NCBI GenBank assembly: GCA_012837735.1
Contig: DUQP01000006.1
Location: 1-38,256 of the forward strand
DNA: 38,256 bases
Direction of reading: 5' to 3'
Origin: Bacillota bacterium
GTDB lineage: Bacteria; Bacillota; Sulfobacillia; UBA3575; DUQP01
Shown: piece after piece, positions 23,653 through 31,573 of the stretch
Position numbering within the stretch: the first letter of the stretch is position 1
Layout: each line of letters opens with the position of its first letter
Notes under the pieces: model-generated
What the model was told of the DNA's origin: nothing
The model's input: only the letters and a program-made list of their open reading frames with translations
Databases searched by the model: none
Made by a program: the position numbers and the translations under genes

Positions 23653-24960
23653 TCACAGGAACAGATCGCCGGCACCTCGGGAAGCCAGCTTTTCTTGTAA
23701 ACGTTGCGGCGGCGGACCATCAGCCAGCAAGCAGAATGATTCTTTTTCCGCCTGCCCAACGCAATTTTGATACCTAAACAGGGGCCAAAGTTGATACGGC
23801 GGTTTATCAAGCTCTTCACCGCTCGCTCTGTAACCGGCCACAGCTGCAATTTCCATTACTCGCCGCCTACCGTCCGCAAAACGCACTTGATGCACTACTA
23901 AATCAATGGCATTAGCAACCTGATACCGGGCAACAGATACCGGCAATCCTTCACCCGCCATTAAGACCATATTTTCTATCCGGACAAGAGCATCCACACT
24001 GTTATTGCCATGCACAGTAGACAAAGAGCCGTCATGTCCAGTCATCATGGCATGTAGCATATCAAAAGCTTCCGGCCCTCGTACCTCACCAACGATAATC
24101 CGGTCGGGTCTCATCCGCAAAGCATTACGCAGTAAGTCGCGCATGGTAGTAGCCCCGTTCCCTTCCACGTTTGGCGGTCGCGTCTCCAGTGACACCACAT
24201 GTTCGTGTTGCAGACATAATTCCGCTGCGTCCTCTATCGTCACGATCCGTTCCGTGTTGGGAACGATCGCTGCTGAGAGGGCGTTGAGCGTGGTAGTCTT
24301 GCCGCTCGCTGTGGCGCCTGAGATAAGAATATTTAGGCGTGCAGCCACCCCCCGAGCCAAGAAATCTGCCATCGCTGGGGAAAGCGTTCCCAATTGTACC
24401 AAACGGGGCAGATCATGATGGCGACCACGAAACCGCCGAATCGTCAACAGCGGTCCCTGCACAGCCAATGGTGGTATGATCACGTGTATGCGTGATCCAT
24501 CCGGCAAACGACCATCGGCGTAAGGCTGTGACCGGTCTACACGCTTTCCCAGAGGAGCAATCATGCGCCCAATGACTTCCATCAGATGGGCCGTATCACG
24601 AAATCTGATGTCAGTCTTTTGTAGATGCCCGTGACGTTCTATGTAAACTTCGTTCGGGCCGTTCACCATTATCTCGCACACGCTGTCCTCCTGAAGAAGT
24701 GGTTCTATGGGTCCGTAACCGGCAATTTCATTGCTGATGATTTCAACTAGCTCGGTCCTGGCCAAGCGCCCCAATACACGCCCACTTGTCAGGAGGATTT
24801 CGTCCACACGCCGTCTCAATACCGCGCGCACCCGCTGGCTGTTGCGCGCGTCCCGCAACAAATCGCTGTTTTCGCGCAGGATTACCTCCTGCACCATAGC
24901 CGTCAGCTGCACAAGCTCAGAAAGTGGAAAGCCTTCGCGATTAGCTACACTGCTAGTCAT
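23653..24960 (-). CDS. cpaF: Tad pilus ATPase TadA/CpaF
   Basis: A 435-residue secretion ATPase driving Flp pilus assembly. Motifs: N-terminal GYGPIEPLLQEDSVCEIMVNGPNEVYIE (residues 81-108), Walker A GATASGKTTT (215-224), Asp box TIEDAAELCL, Walker B RIIVGEVRG (287-295) and His box TGHDGSLSTVHGNN (307-320). The C-terminal tail after about residue 365 is longer and includes a triple proline (GPPPQ). ATG at 24960 has GAGGAGGGGTGA upstream and overlaps the cpaE stop (ATGA). It lies in the cpaBEF-tadBC-flp order typical for the system. Confidence 0.96.
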   Translation of the reverse strand: MTSSVANREGFPLSELVQLTAMVQEVILRENSDLLRDARNSQRVRAVLRRRVDEILLTSGRVLGRLARTELVEIISNEIAGYGPIEPLLQEDSVCEIMVNGPNEVYIERHGHLQKTDIRFRDTAHLMEVIGRMIAPLGKRVDRSQPYADGRLPDGSRIHVIIPPLAVQGPLLTIRRFRGRHHDLPRLVQLGTLSPAMADFLARGVAARLNILISGATASGKTTTLNALSAAIVPNTERIVTIEDAAELCLQHEHVVSLETRPPNVEGNGATTMRDLLRNALRMRPDRIIVGEVRGPEAFDMLHAMMTGHDGSLSTVHGNNSVDALVRIENMVLMAGEGLPVSVARYQVANAIDLVVHQVRFADGRRRVMEIAAVAGYRASGEELDKPPYQLWPLFRYQNCVGQAEKESFCLLADGPPPQRLQEKLASRGAGDLFL

Positions 24961-26234
24961 CTATCACCCCTCCTCAACCAACCAAAAAGGGGGCGCCGGT
25001 TGCTCGTTCGCAAACCCCCATTTTCACCGCACACCAGATCCGCTAAGTTATTAATCACCACAGAAATTGGGCGTTTGCCATTCATAACCACTGGTTCCCC
25101 CGCCAGAGTCGCTGCCTCCACCGTTTGCGGTACATCCTCAATCACGACCCCGGCGCGTAAACCGAGGAAGCTCTCAGCTCGCCATCGATCAACGGTGGGT
25201 TTTTCGCGCAGGCGGTTCAAAACCAGCAACAGACGGTCCTCCCGCCCTCCGTACACCCGCCGCATGATATCTAAGATCATGCGCGTGCGACGCAAGGCTG
25301 TGGCTTCCAAGGTGGTGACCAAGATCACCTTTTCCGCTTCCTGAAGACAGTCAGCAAGGATTTCGTCATCCCAGGCCGGTGGCAAATCAACTACCACCAG
25401 TCGCCAATGTCTGCGCACCAGCGTCAACAGGCGACGCAGCGCATCACTTTTGATCAAATTGGCGACTTCCGGCCGGGGTGGTGCCAATAGCGCATCAAGT
25501 CCGCTCTGGTGCCGAACAGCGTAGGAGGCAATCTCTCCGCCCCCCAACTCTTCTAACGCTCCCACCGCTTCCGCTAACGTCGGACCGCCCATCAAATTCA
25601 GATGGACAGCCACATCGCCGCCAGTTAAATCCAAATCAACTAACACAACACCGCCTTTAGCGCGTTCGGCCAAAACGACCGCTAAGTTTACAGCCACAAA
25701 TGTCTTGCCGGTACCGCCTTTGGGCCCATAAACTGCGATCAAACCATGAACCTGGGTTCCCAACGCCTGTGCCGGGGGCGGTCGCTCGCAAAAACCTTGT
25801 CCGCTTTCACGCAAGGCTTTGATGCCATAATTCCATACCGCAGTCTGTTCGGTCGTTGTGCTTTCTGCCAAGACCCGCTCTGCGCAAAGCTCCTCCACGC
25901 CCCGGCGGCTCCCGGTACGATCCTGTTCATCCCCATTCACAAGCGGGAATCCATCCGCCCAAAAAATTTGCAGATGTGGGTTGATTCGTTTTAGGCAATC
26001 TTGTAAATGTTGCCCGGCAGCTTTGACCGTCTCCGCATCCCGGTCCAAAACCACACACTGGATTTGGCCTGCGGCAGCGTGGACCAGGAGCGCCTCCAGG
26101 CGCAGGCCACTGCCCACTACTTTCATGCCTCCCTTAGCGCCCAAATCATCAATTAGCTGTTCGTTTTCTGAAACCACAAAAATAGTTGGCCTATCACTAT
26201 CCGGTACCAGACGATCACCCCCGTTACTGAACAA
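24957..26234 (-). CDS. cpaE: Tad pilus assembly ATPase CpaE/TadZ
   Basis: A 425-residue ParA/MinD-type ATPase that places the Tad machine. Residues about 15-100 resemble a receiver-like domain without an obvious phosphoacceptor pattern (PTIFVVSENEQLIDDL, IQCVVLDRDAETV). Residues about 163-400 form the ATPase with deviant Walker A KGGTGKTFVAVNLA, VVLVDLDLTGGDVAVHL and VVVDLPPAWDD. A PPP triplet precedes the ATPase. Start is TTG 26234, a few bases after GCAGGAAG and inside the cpaB end (11-base overlap); a start slightly downstream is possible. It overlaps cpaF by four bases. Confidence 0.93.
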   Translation of the reverse strand: MFSNGGDRLVPDSDRPTIFVVSENEQLIDDLGAKGGMKVVGSGLRLEALLVHAAAGQIQCVVLDRDAETVKAAGQHLQDCLKRINPHLQIFWADGFPLVNGDEQDRTGSRRGVEELCAERVLAESTTTEQTAVWNYGIKALRESGQGFCERPPPAQALGTQVHGLIAVYGPKGGTGKTFVAVNLAVVLAERAKGGVVLVDLDLTGGDVAVHLNLMGGPTLAEAVGALEELGGGEIASYAVRHQSGLDALLAPPRPEVANLIKSDALRRLLTLVRRHWRLVVVDLPPAWDDEILADCLQEAEKVILVTTLEATALRRTRMILDIMRRVYGGREDRLLLVLNRLREKPTVDRWRAESFLGLRAGVVIEDVPQTVEAATLAGEPVVMNGKRPISVVINNLADLVCGENGGLRTSNRRPLFGWLRRGDR

Positions 26235-26907
26235 CTTCCTGCCTGAAGAGGCTCATCACGTCTACCCCTGTGGTTGATAATGGCTTCATGTCCAACGGAT
26301 CAACCGTAATATAGACACGACCTGTCTCTAAAGCAAACGCTATTTGTTCCGCCTGCGCAGGTGTTACCGCTACGATCACCCCAGCCGCGGTCTCCTCTCC
26401 GCGCAATCCCAGGGGAGCCGTTGGCACGTGCAAGACTTGTAACCCTTGCAGCAGACACTTAGCAACAGAAAACCCGCCCGCGGCGGAATCGCCGACATAA
26501 ACCAAATCCACCCGTGACCCAGCCGCTAAGGCTGTAGCAGGCATTCTGCCCGGTTGGTCCGGAATCAGAAAAGCGCGTTGCTCCGGAGCTAAAAGATGCA
26601 GGTAGCCCGGGTCCATTTCCACCTCACTGACTTTGTTGTATAGAATCTGTTCCCCCTCTAATACAGGCGTTCGCAGCCGCAGCCCTTGCAAACAGTCCAG
26701 ATCTATCGCCGCGTCAGGATGCCTAGCATCCGGATCTATCCGCACTACCCGCACATCGCCCGGACTGAGACGATGGTACTGTGGCAGATCCCGCGCCGCT
26801 ACCACCACCGACACAGCGACATGCAAATTCGCACAGTAGTTGTACACATAAACAGCTGTAGTCAAAGCCACTACCACAGCCAAAAGCAAGTAGCGATAGC
26901 CCCGCAT
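26224..26907 (-). CDS. cpaB: Tad pilus assembly protein CpaB/RcpC (SAF domain)
   Basis: A 227-residue membrane-anchored protein. Single N-terminal segment (YLLLAVVVALTTAVYVYNY), then the SAF domain (VSVVVAARDLPQYHRLSPGDVRVVRID, GLRLRTPVLEGEQILYNKVSE) and the RcpC/CpaB domain (LAPEQRAFLIPDQPG, LAAGSRVDLVYVGD, TAAGVIVAVTPAQAEQIAFALETG). The ATG has TAGGAGGT upstream. It is the first gene of the operon after a strong promoter. Confidence 0.93.
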   Translation of the reverse strand: MRGYRYLLLAVVVALTTAVYVYNYCANLHVAVSVVVAARDLPQYHRLSPGDVRVVRIDPDARHPDAAIDLDCLQGLRLRTPVLEGEQILYNKVSEVEMDPGYLHLLAPEQRAFLIPDQPGRMPATALAAGSRVDLVYVGDSAAGGFSVAKCLLQGLQVLHVPTAPLGLRGEETAAGVIVAVTPAQAEQIAFALETGRVYITVDPLDMKPLSTTGVDVMSLFRQEVVQ

Positions 26908-26944
26908 CCAAAATACCTCCTAAAATTTTCCATTTGATATTTTC

Positions 26945-26973
26945 AGCCTAGTTCCCTGGCACCGGTATGTCAA
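26945..26973 (-). promoter_or_regulatory. Sigma-A promoter of the tad operon
   Basis: On the minus strand TTGACA (26968-26973), a 17-base spacer, then TAGGCT (26945-26950), giving a leader of about 30 bases to the cpaB ribosome binding site. It is the only strong promoter seen for the locus. Confidence 0.72.
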
Positions 26974-27027
26974 TGGGTAATCCGTCGCCATCAGGTGACA
27001 AAAGCACCGAATATTATTGGCAGGAAA

Positions 27028-27039
27028 TCCCAATTGGGA
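27028..27039. promoter_or_regulatory. 12-bp palindrome between divergent tad and SLH genes
   Basis: TCCCAATTGGGA is perfectly symmetrical and lies 55 bases upstream of the tad -35 box and 40 bases before the SLH-protein start. It may be an operator for either side; no further evidence. Confidence 0.35.
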
Positions 27040-27080
27040 GAGAGAATCCCAGCGCTCATCACTTCCGGGAGGTGAGTAAT

Positions 27081-28700
27081 GTGGGCCCAAGCAAGGGGAA
27101 GCTTTTGATAGCGCTGATTTGCCTAATTTTCTTCGTGCCAAGTACGATCGTCCAGGCCGATGCCGACCTGGACCCTTGGTATGAAGATATGGAAGACCAT
27201 TGGTCATATCATTACGTACATACATTGTGGCAAGAAGAAGTGACTGACGGTGAGATATGCCACGGCCTGCGCTGGATATTGGGCCACTTCCGGTTTTGGA
27301 CATGGTCATGTTTTTATCCGGAGGAGAATACCACCAGAGCCGCTTTTGCAGTTTTGCTCGCCAAGGTGTTTTCTCTGCCCTTGCCATCCGACAACGGCAC
27401 TGGTTTCAATGACGTAGGAAAAGATTATTGTCTGTATGGGAAAAAGGTGGCCAAATACCTGGAAGCGGCCCGGATAGCCGGCTTTATCGAACCAGATGCC
27501 GCGGGGAAATTCTATCCCGATCACCCATTGGACAGAAAAGATGCCGTGGTGATTCTGCTCCATGCCCTTGAGCTGGAGGCATACGCTTTTTCACTGGATG
27601 AAGAGCAAATCGACATACAACTGAGGGGTTTCCGGGATGCCAATGATATTCCCGCCTCGTACCGACCATATCTTGCCACAGCGGTCATGCTGGGCATCAT
27701 CGAGGGGTATCCCGATCGGACGATCAAGCCCAATCGCACCATGAGCCGCGCTGAAGCTGCAACGATCGTTTATCGGTCTTGCCTAATCCGCGTCATGGCA
27801 ACACCGAATCCTTTTTCACCAGATGGCGATGGGCATGAAGACGTAACGTATTTCACTCTTTCACCCCTGAAAAACTGTAACGTCAGCCGTTGGCAAGTAG
27901 ATGTGTTCGATTGCGATGAGGATGAGGTATGGTCAAAAAGTGGCAACACCCGCACGCAACAATACCCGCCCCCGGCTGTTCCCTGGCCCGGATGCACAGA
28001 AGACGGTGAAATTTGCCCGCCGGGGTTGTATTACTACCGCGCCTCTGTTGAGGATCGCGCAAATCAAACCTTTTATTCTGCTTTGAAACCGCTCATTATC
28101 ACCGGATTGGATTTATCAGCACATTTGGCACCGGCGATCGTCGCGCCCGGCAGTAGCGTGGAAGTGTTTGCCCATACGCTCGGGCCAGCCGCCACTGTCG
28201 ATGCTACAATATCCTGGTTATCTCTTTCGCTGATCCCTGATACTCCTTTGCCGGCAACGGAAAACGATTGGACAGGTCAGCTGCAGGTGCCCCTAGCGAC
28301 AGCCGACGGAGAATACTCCGTTGAAGTTGTTGGGCATTTCCCCACCATGACCAAGAGTGTGACCCTGATCTTGCAAGTTCACGACCCTTTGCCATTGCAG
28401 GCACAAATCCACCCTAACCCCACTGCGCCCGGGGGTGAGGTCGTCATGACCGCTTGGTCGGGGGAAACAGCTGCCCAGATGCAAGCACACCTATGCGGCA
28501 GAACGATTGATTTGCTTAACAAGGGATCTTATTGGCAGGGCACTGCTGGCATCCCAACTGATTGGCCATTGGGTGAGACAACAGTCAACATAAAGGTGAC
28601 TTCCCTGGCGGGGAAAGAAAAAACGGTTACTCTTCCCCTTGTGGTGGAGCAACCGCAAATAACCGGTCCATCACGCCTGATCTTTTCACTTACTGACTGA
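27081..28700 (+). CDS. Secreted S-layer homology (SLH) domain protein
   Basis: Exported 539-residue surface protein. Signal peptide: residues 1-26 (LLIALICLIFFVPSTIVQA). Three SLH repeats for binding cell-wall polymer: about 33-95 (WYEDMEDHWSYHYVHTLWQ), 109-165 (FNDVGKDYCLYGKKVAKYL) and 183-233 (FRDANDIPASYRPYLATAVM, IIEGYPDRTIKPNRTMSRAE). Residues 240-340 start with ATPNPFSPDGDGHEDVTYF, a pattern seen before beta-sandwich domains of large exported proteins; the rest looks like two Ig-like repeats (LSAHLAPAIVAPGSSVEV and LQAQIHPNPTAPGGEVVM). Start is GTG 27081 six bases after GGGAGGTGA; a longer frame lacks one. It diverges from the tad operon and may display or anchor the pilus system. Confidence 0.9.
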   Translation: MGPSKGKLLIALICLIFFVPSTIVQADADLDPWYEDMEDHWSYHYVHTLWQEEVTDGEICHGLRWILGHFRFWTWSCFYPEENTTRAAFAVLLAKVFSLPLPSDNGTGFNDVGKDYCLYGKKVAKYLEAARIAGFIEPDAAGKFYPDHPLDRKDAVVILLHALELEAYAFSLDEEQIDIQLRGFRDANDIPASYRPYLATAVMLGIIEGYPDRTIKPNRTMSRAEAATIVYRSCLIRVMATPNPFSPDGDGHEDVTYFTLSPLKNCNVSRWQVDVFDCDEDEVWSKSGNTRTQQYPPPAVPWPGCTEDGEICPPGLYYYRASVEDRANQTFYSALKPLIITGLDLSAHLAPAIVAPGSSVEVFAHTLGPAATVDATISWLSLSLIPDTPLPATENDWTGQLQVPLATADGEYSVEVVGHFPTMTKSVTLILQVHDPLPLQAQIHPNPTAPGGEVVMTAWSGETAAQMQAHLCGRTIDLLNKGSYWQGTAGIPTDWPLGETTVNIKVTSLAGKEKTVTLPLVVEQPQITGPSRLIFSLTD

Positions 28701-29898
28701 TTCCCGGCCCGTAGTCCTTTTGCGCATATTCTGCCTGTACCGATCGCCATAAGTCATCATCCACCAACAAGTCGAGTGCTGTTAGAGCCAAAGCCTTAGC
28801 ACCTGTCAGCAAACTGCGCAGACCAGTATCGGTCACGGTGGCCTGGGCAAACCAGCGGGTATGCAACGGAATGTTTTCTTGGGTAATTCTGAGATAGGGG
28901 TGAATGGCCGGCATCACTTGACTGACATTGCCGAGATCGGTGGAACCATATCCCAACTGCCGCTGCGAATCGGCTTGTATGCCCAAACAACCCAAGTTTT
29001 TGCTAAAGCAACGCACCAAGGTACGGTTCGGGCGCATGGCCGCATAAGGATAGGCAAAAGAACGAAACTCTACCTGGGCTCCAGTGGCCATAGCAGCGCC
29101 GCGGGCACAGGCTTTCAGACTCTCCACCGCCCTGGCTAATACTCCGCTGTGGTAAGCCCTGACATAGAACCGGGCACTAGCAAAATGCGGCACTATATTG
29201 GGGGCTTCACCTCCTTTGGTGATCACACCGTGCACCCGCACTTCGTCCGGGAATTGGGCTCTTAGCCCGTTTAGAGCCACAAAAGTTTGAATCAATGCCT
29301 CTAAGGCGTTAATGCCCTCGTGGGGCGCAGCGCTGGCATGGGCCGCTCGGCCGTGGAATGATATTTCTACAGCCTCGCGCGCATTGGCGGTACTATCCAG
29401 GACAGTTTCACCGGCCGGGTGCAGAAGCAATGCCGCCTGAATCCCCTGGAAACAGCCACTTTCCAATAACGCCACTTTCCCCCCGGCATTGTCTACATAA
29501 CCCTCCTCGGCCGGGCAACCGACCACATAAATGGCACCCGCCACATGGTCTAAAGCGGGAAGCATGCCGACCGCTGCCCCCACCGCTGCAGCAGCTATCC
29601 AGTTGTGGCCGCAACCATGCCCAATGCCCGGCAAGGCATCATATTCCGCCAGAAAAGCTACGTGGGGTCCAAGCCCCACTCCTTCCCGGCAGGCCTTAAG
29701 GGCGGTCGCTAAACCGCCTATCCCCAGTTCCACCTGAAACCCGGCGCTTTCAAGAAACTCCGCCACCGCCTTGCTGGCCTGCTGCTCCCTATACCCCAAT
29801 TCCGGGTTTTCATACATAAAGCGGGCTAAGTCCCACAACTCCTGTTTGTGGTCTTCCACCGCCCTGAGGACTTCGCCCTGCAGGTAATCCTTGTTCAA
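28690..29898 (-). CDS. M20 family amidohydrolase (AbgB/HipO-like)
   Basis: A 402-residue zinc-dependent amidohydrolase/aminopeptidase of the M20D group. Metal and catalytic motifs: AFLAEYDALPGIGHGCGHNWI, GCPAEEGYVDNAGG, VEISFHGRAAHASAAPHEGINALEALI (dimerisation domain edge) and GYGSTDLGNVSQVMP, HTRWFAQATVTDTG. Closest in type to p-aminobenzoyl-glutamate hydrolase subunit or N-acyl amino-acid hydrolases; the substrate is uncertain. TTG at 29898 lies eight bases after GAGGGGG and 15 bases after the aroB stop, so it is in the aro operon. Its 3' end overlaps the convergent SLH gene by 11 bases. Confidence 0.92.
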   Translation of the reverse strand: MNKDYLQGEVLRAVEDHKQELWDLARFMYENPELGYREQQASKAVAEFLESAGFQVELGIGGLATALKACREGVGLGPHVAFLAEYDALPGIGHGCGHNWIAAAAVGAAVGMLPALDHVAGAIYVVGCPAEEGYVDNAGGKVALLESGCFQGIQAALLLHPAGETVLDSTANAREAVEISFHGRAAHASAAPHEGINALEALIQTFVALNGLRAQFPDEVRVHGVITKGGEAPNIVPHFASARFYVRAYHSGVLARAVESLKACARGAAMATGAQVEFRSFAYPYAAMRPNRTLVRCFSKNLGCLGIQADSQRQLGYGSTDLGNVSQVMPAIHPYLRITQENIPLHTRWFAQATVTDTGLRSLLTGAKALALTALDLLVDDDLWRSVQAEYAQKDYGPGISQ

Positions 29899-29912
29899 AT
29901 CGGTCGCCCCCC

Positions 29913-30995
29913 TCAAACAGCGCCCAAAGCTGCCAGTGCATCACAAATCATATCCACAGGGACCGTTAACCCGCATTTCACCTCTCCCAACCGTACGGGT
30001 AGCACAAACCGGGCCCCGTCCGCCCGTGCCTTTTTGTCATGCGCCATATAGCACAACACATCCTGTGCTGAAATGTCATGGGCAATAATCGGCAGACCAA
30101 CCGCTCGCAATAGAGCACAAGTCCGTTCATGGTCTACAGCAGACCAAAGACCGAGCCGGCAAGCCAATAAACCGGCTCCCACCAGCCCGATCGCCACTGC
30201 CTCCCCATGGCTATAGCGGTAATTGCTGGCCGCCTCCAGCGCATGGCCAATCGTATGGCCCAAATTCAGTAAAGCCCGCTGTCCGGCCTCCCGCTCATCA
30301 GCCGCCACAATCTTCCCTTTGATACGCACAGAACCCGCTATCACCTGCACCAATGTGGCCGGATCGCGGGCAAGGAGATTTGGCCATGTCGCTTCCAGCA
30401 AAGCGAAGTAGTCAGCATCTATCACACCATGTTTGATCACCTCAGCCAACCCGGAAATAAATTCCCGCTCCGGCAACGTGGCCAAGGTGTTAACATCGGT
30501 CCAAACCGCCCGGGGTTGATGAAATATCCCAACCAGGTTTTTGCCTAACCGATGATTGACAGCCGTCTTGCCACCGATACTGGCATCCACTTGTGCCAGC
30601 AACGATGTGGGGACTTGGATGAAGGGGATGCCACGCATGAATGTACCGGCCACGAAGCCAGCCAGATCCCCCACCACCCCTCCTCCCAGAGCAATCACGA
30701 GACTATCCCTGTCAAACCCTTCTGCCAACATATAATCATAGAGCAGGCCCGCTTGGGCCAAAGTTTTTGCCTCCTCGCCATCCGGCACCTGAATCGCATT
30801 GACTTGCCAACCCCGTGCCTGTAACGAGGATTTCAGGTCACCGCCGTATAGCCGCCGCAGCGTGGCGTTTGTCACCAAGAGGCATTGCCCCGTCAGGCGC
30901 TCCGCCAGCCATGTCCCCAGTTCCAATAGGTGACCGGTACCGACTACCACGGGATAACGCCGTCCTTGTCCAAGTTCGATCCATATCTCCTGCAA
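29913..30995 (-). CDS. aroB: 3-dehydroquinate synthase
   Basis: NAD- and zinc-dependent cyclisation of DAHP to 3-dehydroquinate, second step of the shikimate pathway. The 360-residue product has DGEEAKTLAQAG, GGGVVGDLAGFVAGTFMRGI, QVPTSLLAQVDASIGGKTAVN and the metal ligands in SGLAEVIKHG (Glu), LNLGHTIGHALE (His) and YSHGEAVAIG (His). TTG at 30995 (7 bases after GGGGTG) gives the normal short N-terminus MQEIWIELG; an ATG at 31010, inside aroK, is possible and adds five residues. Confidence 0.96.
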   Translation of the reverse strand: MQEIWIELGQGRRYPVVVGTGHLLELGTWLAERLTGQCLLVTNATLRRLYGGDLKSSLQARGWQVNAIQVPDGEEAKTLAQAGLLYDYMLAEGFDRDSLVIALGGGVVGDLAGFVAGTFMRGIPFIQVPTSLLAQVDASIGGKTAVNHRLGKNLVGIFHQPRAVWTDVNTLATLPEREFISGLAEVIKHGVIDADYFALLEATWPNLLARDPATLVQVIAGSVRIKGKIVAADEREAGQRALLNLGHTIGHALEAASNYRYSHGEAVAIGLVGAGLLACRLGLWSAVDHERTCALLRAVGLPIIAHDISAQDVLCYMAHDKKARADGARFVLPVRLGEVKCGLTVPVDMICDALAALGAV

Positions 30996-30997
30996 CC

Positions 30998-31507
30998 TTA
31001 TACACCCCATTCCGGAAGCCGAGCAATAATCTCATTCACGATTTCCTGGGGATCCCGCCCATCGGTATCAACCACCAGATCGGCAGCCGCCCGGTACATT
31101 TCCACTCGGTCTGAAATCAAAGTGGCGATCCGCTCCGGCAAGGAGCAAGCCAGCAGCGGCCTGCCCTTGCCGGTTCCACAACGCCGCATGGCCTCCGCAG
31201 CGCTAACCTGCAGCCACACCACCAGACCAGTCTCTTTGAGCAAGGCAACGTTCGCCGGGTCCAGAACGACACCCCCACCGGTGGCGATTACGCTTGCCGC
31301 AGATGCCACCGCTTCCCGCACCGCGGCCCGCTCCCAGGCTCTGAAGCCTTGCTCTCCTTCCTGCTCGAACAGGGCGGGGATGGTCTTGCCGGCAATTTCG
31401 GTCACCAACCGATCGGTATCTAAGAATGCCACTCCCAAATGGCCTGCCAACAGTTCCCCCACCAGGGTCTTGCCACTCCCCATGGCACCGATTAGGATGA
31501 TCCTCAT
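30998..31507 (-). CDS. aroK: Shikimate kinase
   Basis: Phosphorylates shikimate at O3. The 169-residue P-loop kinase has Walker A GAMGSGKTLVGELLA, the shikimate-binding DTD in FLDTDRLV, the motif FEQEGEQGFRAWERAAV, GGGVVLD and the lid region GKGRPLL. ATG at 31507 follows AGGGGAG by eight bases. Located between aroC and aroB; its 3' end overlaps or abuts the aroB start. Confidence 0.96.
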   Translation of the reverse strand: MRIILIGAMGSGKTLVGELLAGHLGVAFLDTDRLVTEIAGKTIPALFEQEGEQGFRAWERAAVREAVASAASVIATGGGVVLDPANVALLKETGLVVWLQVSAAEAMRRCGTGKGRPLLACSLPERIATLISDRVEMYRAAADLVVDTDGRDPQEIVNEIIARLPEWGV

Positions 31508-31531
31508 TTGCGCTCTCCCCTAACGACAAAC

Positions 31532-31566
31532 GGGGCCACCTATGGTGCCCCGGAAAACCTTTTTTT
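31532..31566. other. Hairpin in the aroC-aroK gap
   Basis: GGGG and CCCC arms with an ACC/GGT core (31532-31551) are followed on the plus strand by a seven-T run (31560-31566). On the minus strand, the coding direction, only a weak T-rich tail follows, so it is unlikely to end the aro transcript but could attenuate it. Confidence 0.4.
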
Positions 31567-31573
31567 CGTTGGC

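Noticed and set aside
23637..23849. Longer tadB start
   Set aside because: The extra 71 codons overlap cpaF and have no membrane or family features, while ATG 23636 has AAAGGAG at eight bases.
20796..26907. Competence or general type II secretion operon
   Set aside because: The presence of flp, TadE/TadG-like proteins, CpaB SAF domain and CpaE fixes it as a Tad system.
30930..31523. 197-codon plus-strand frame opposite aroB/aroK
   Set aside because: It is the antisense shadow of two certain genes; composition is Ser/Arg/Pro-rich and there is no ribosome binding site.
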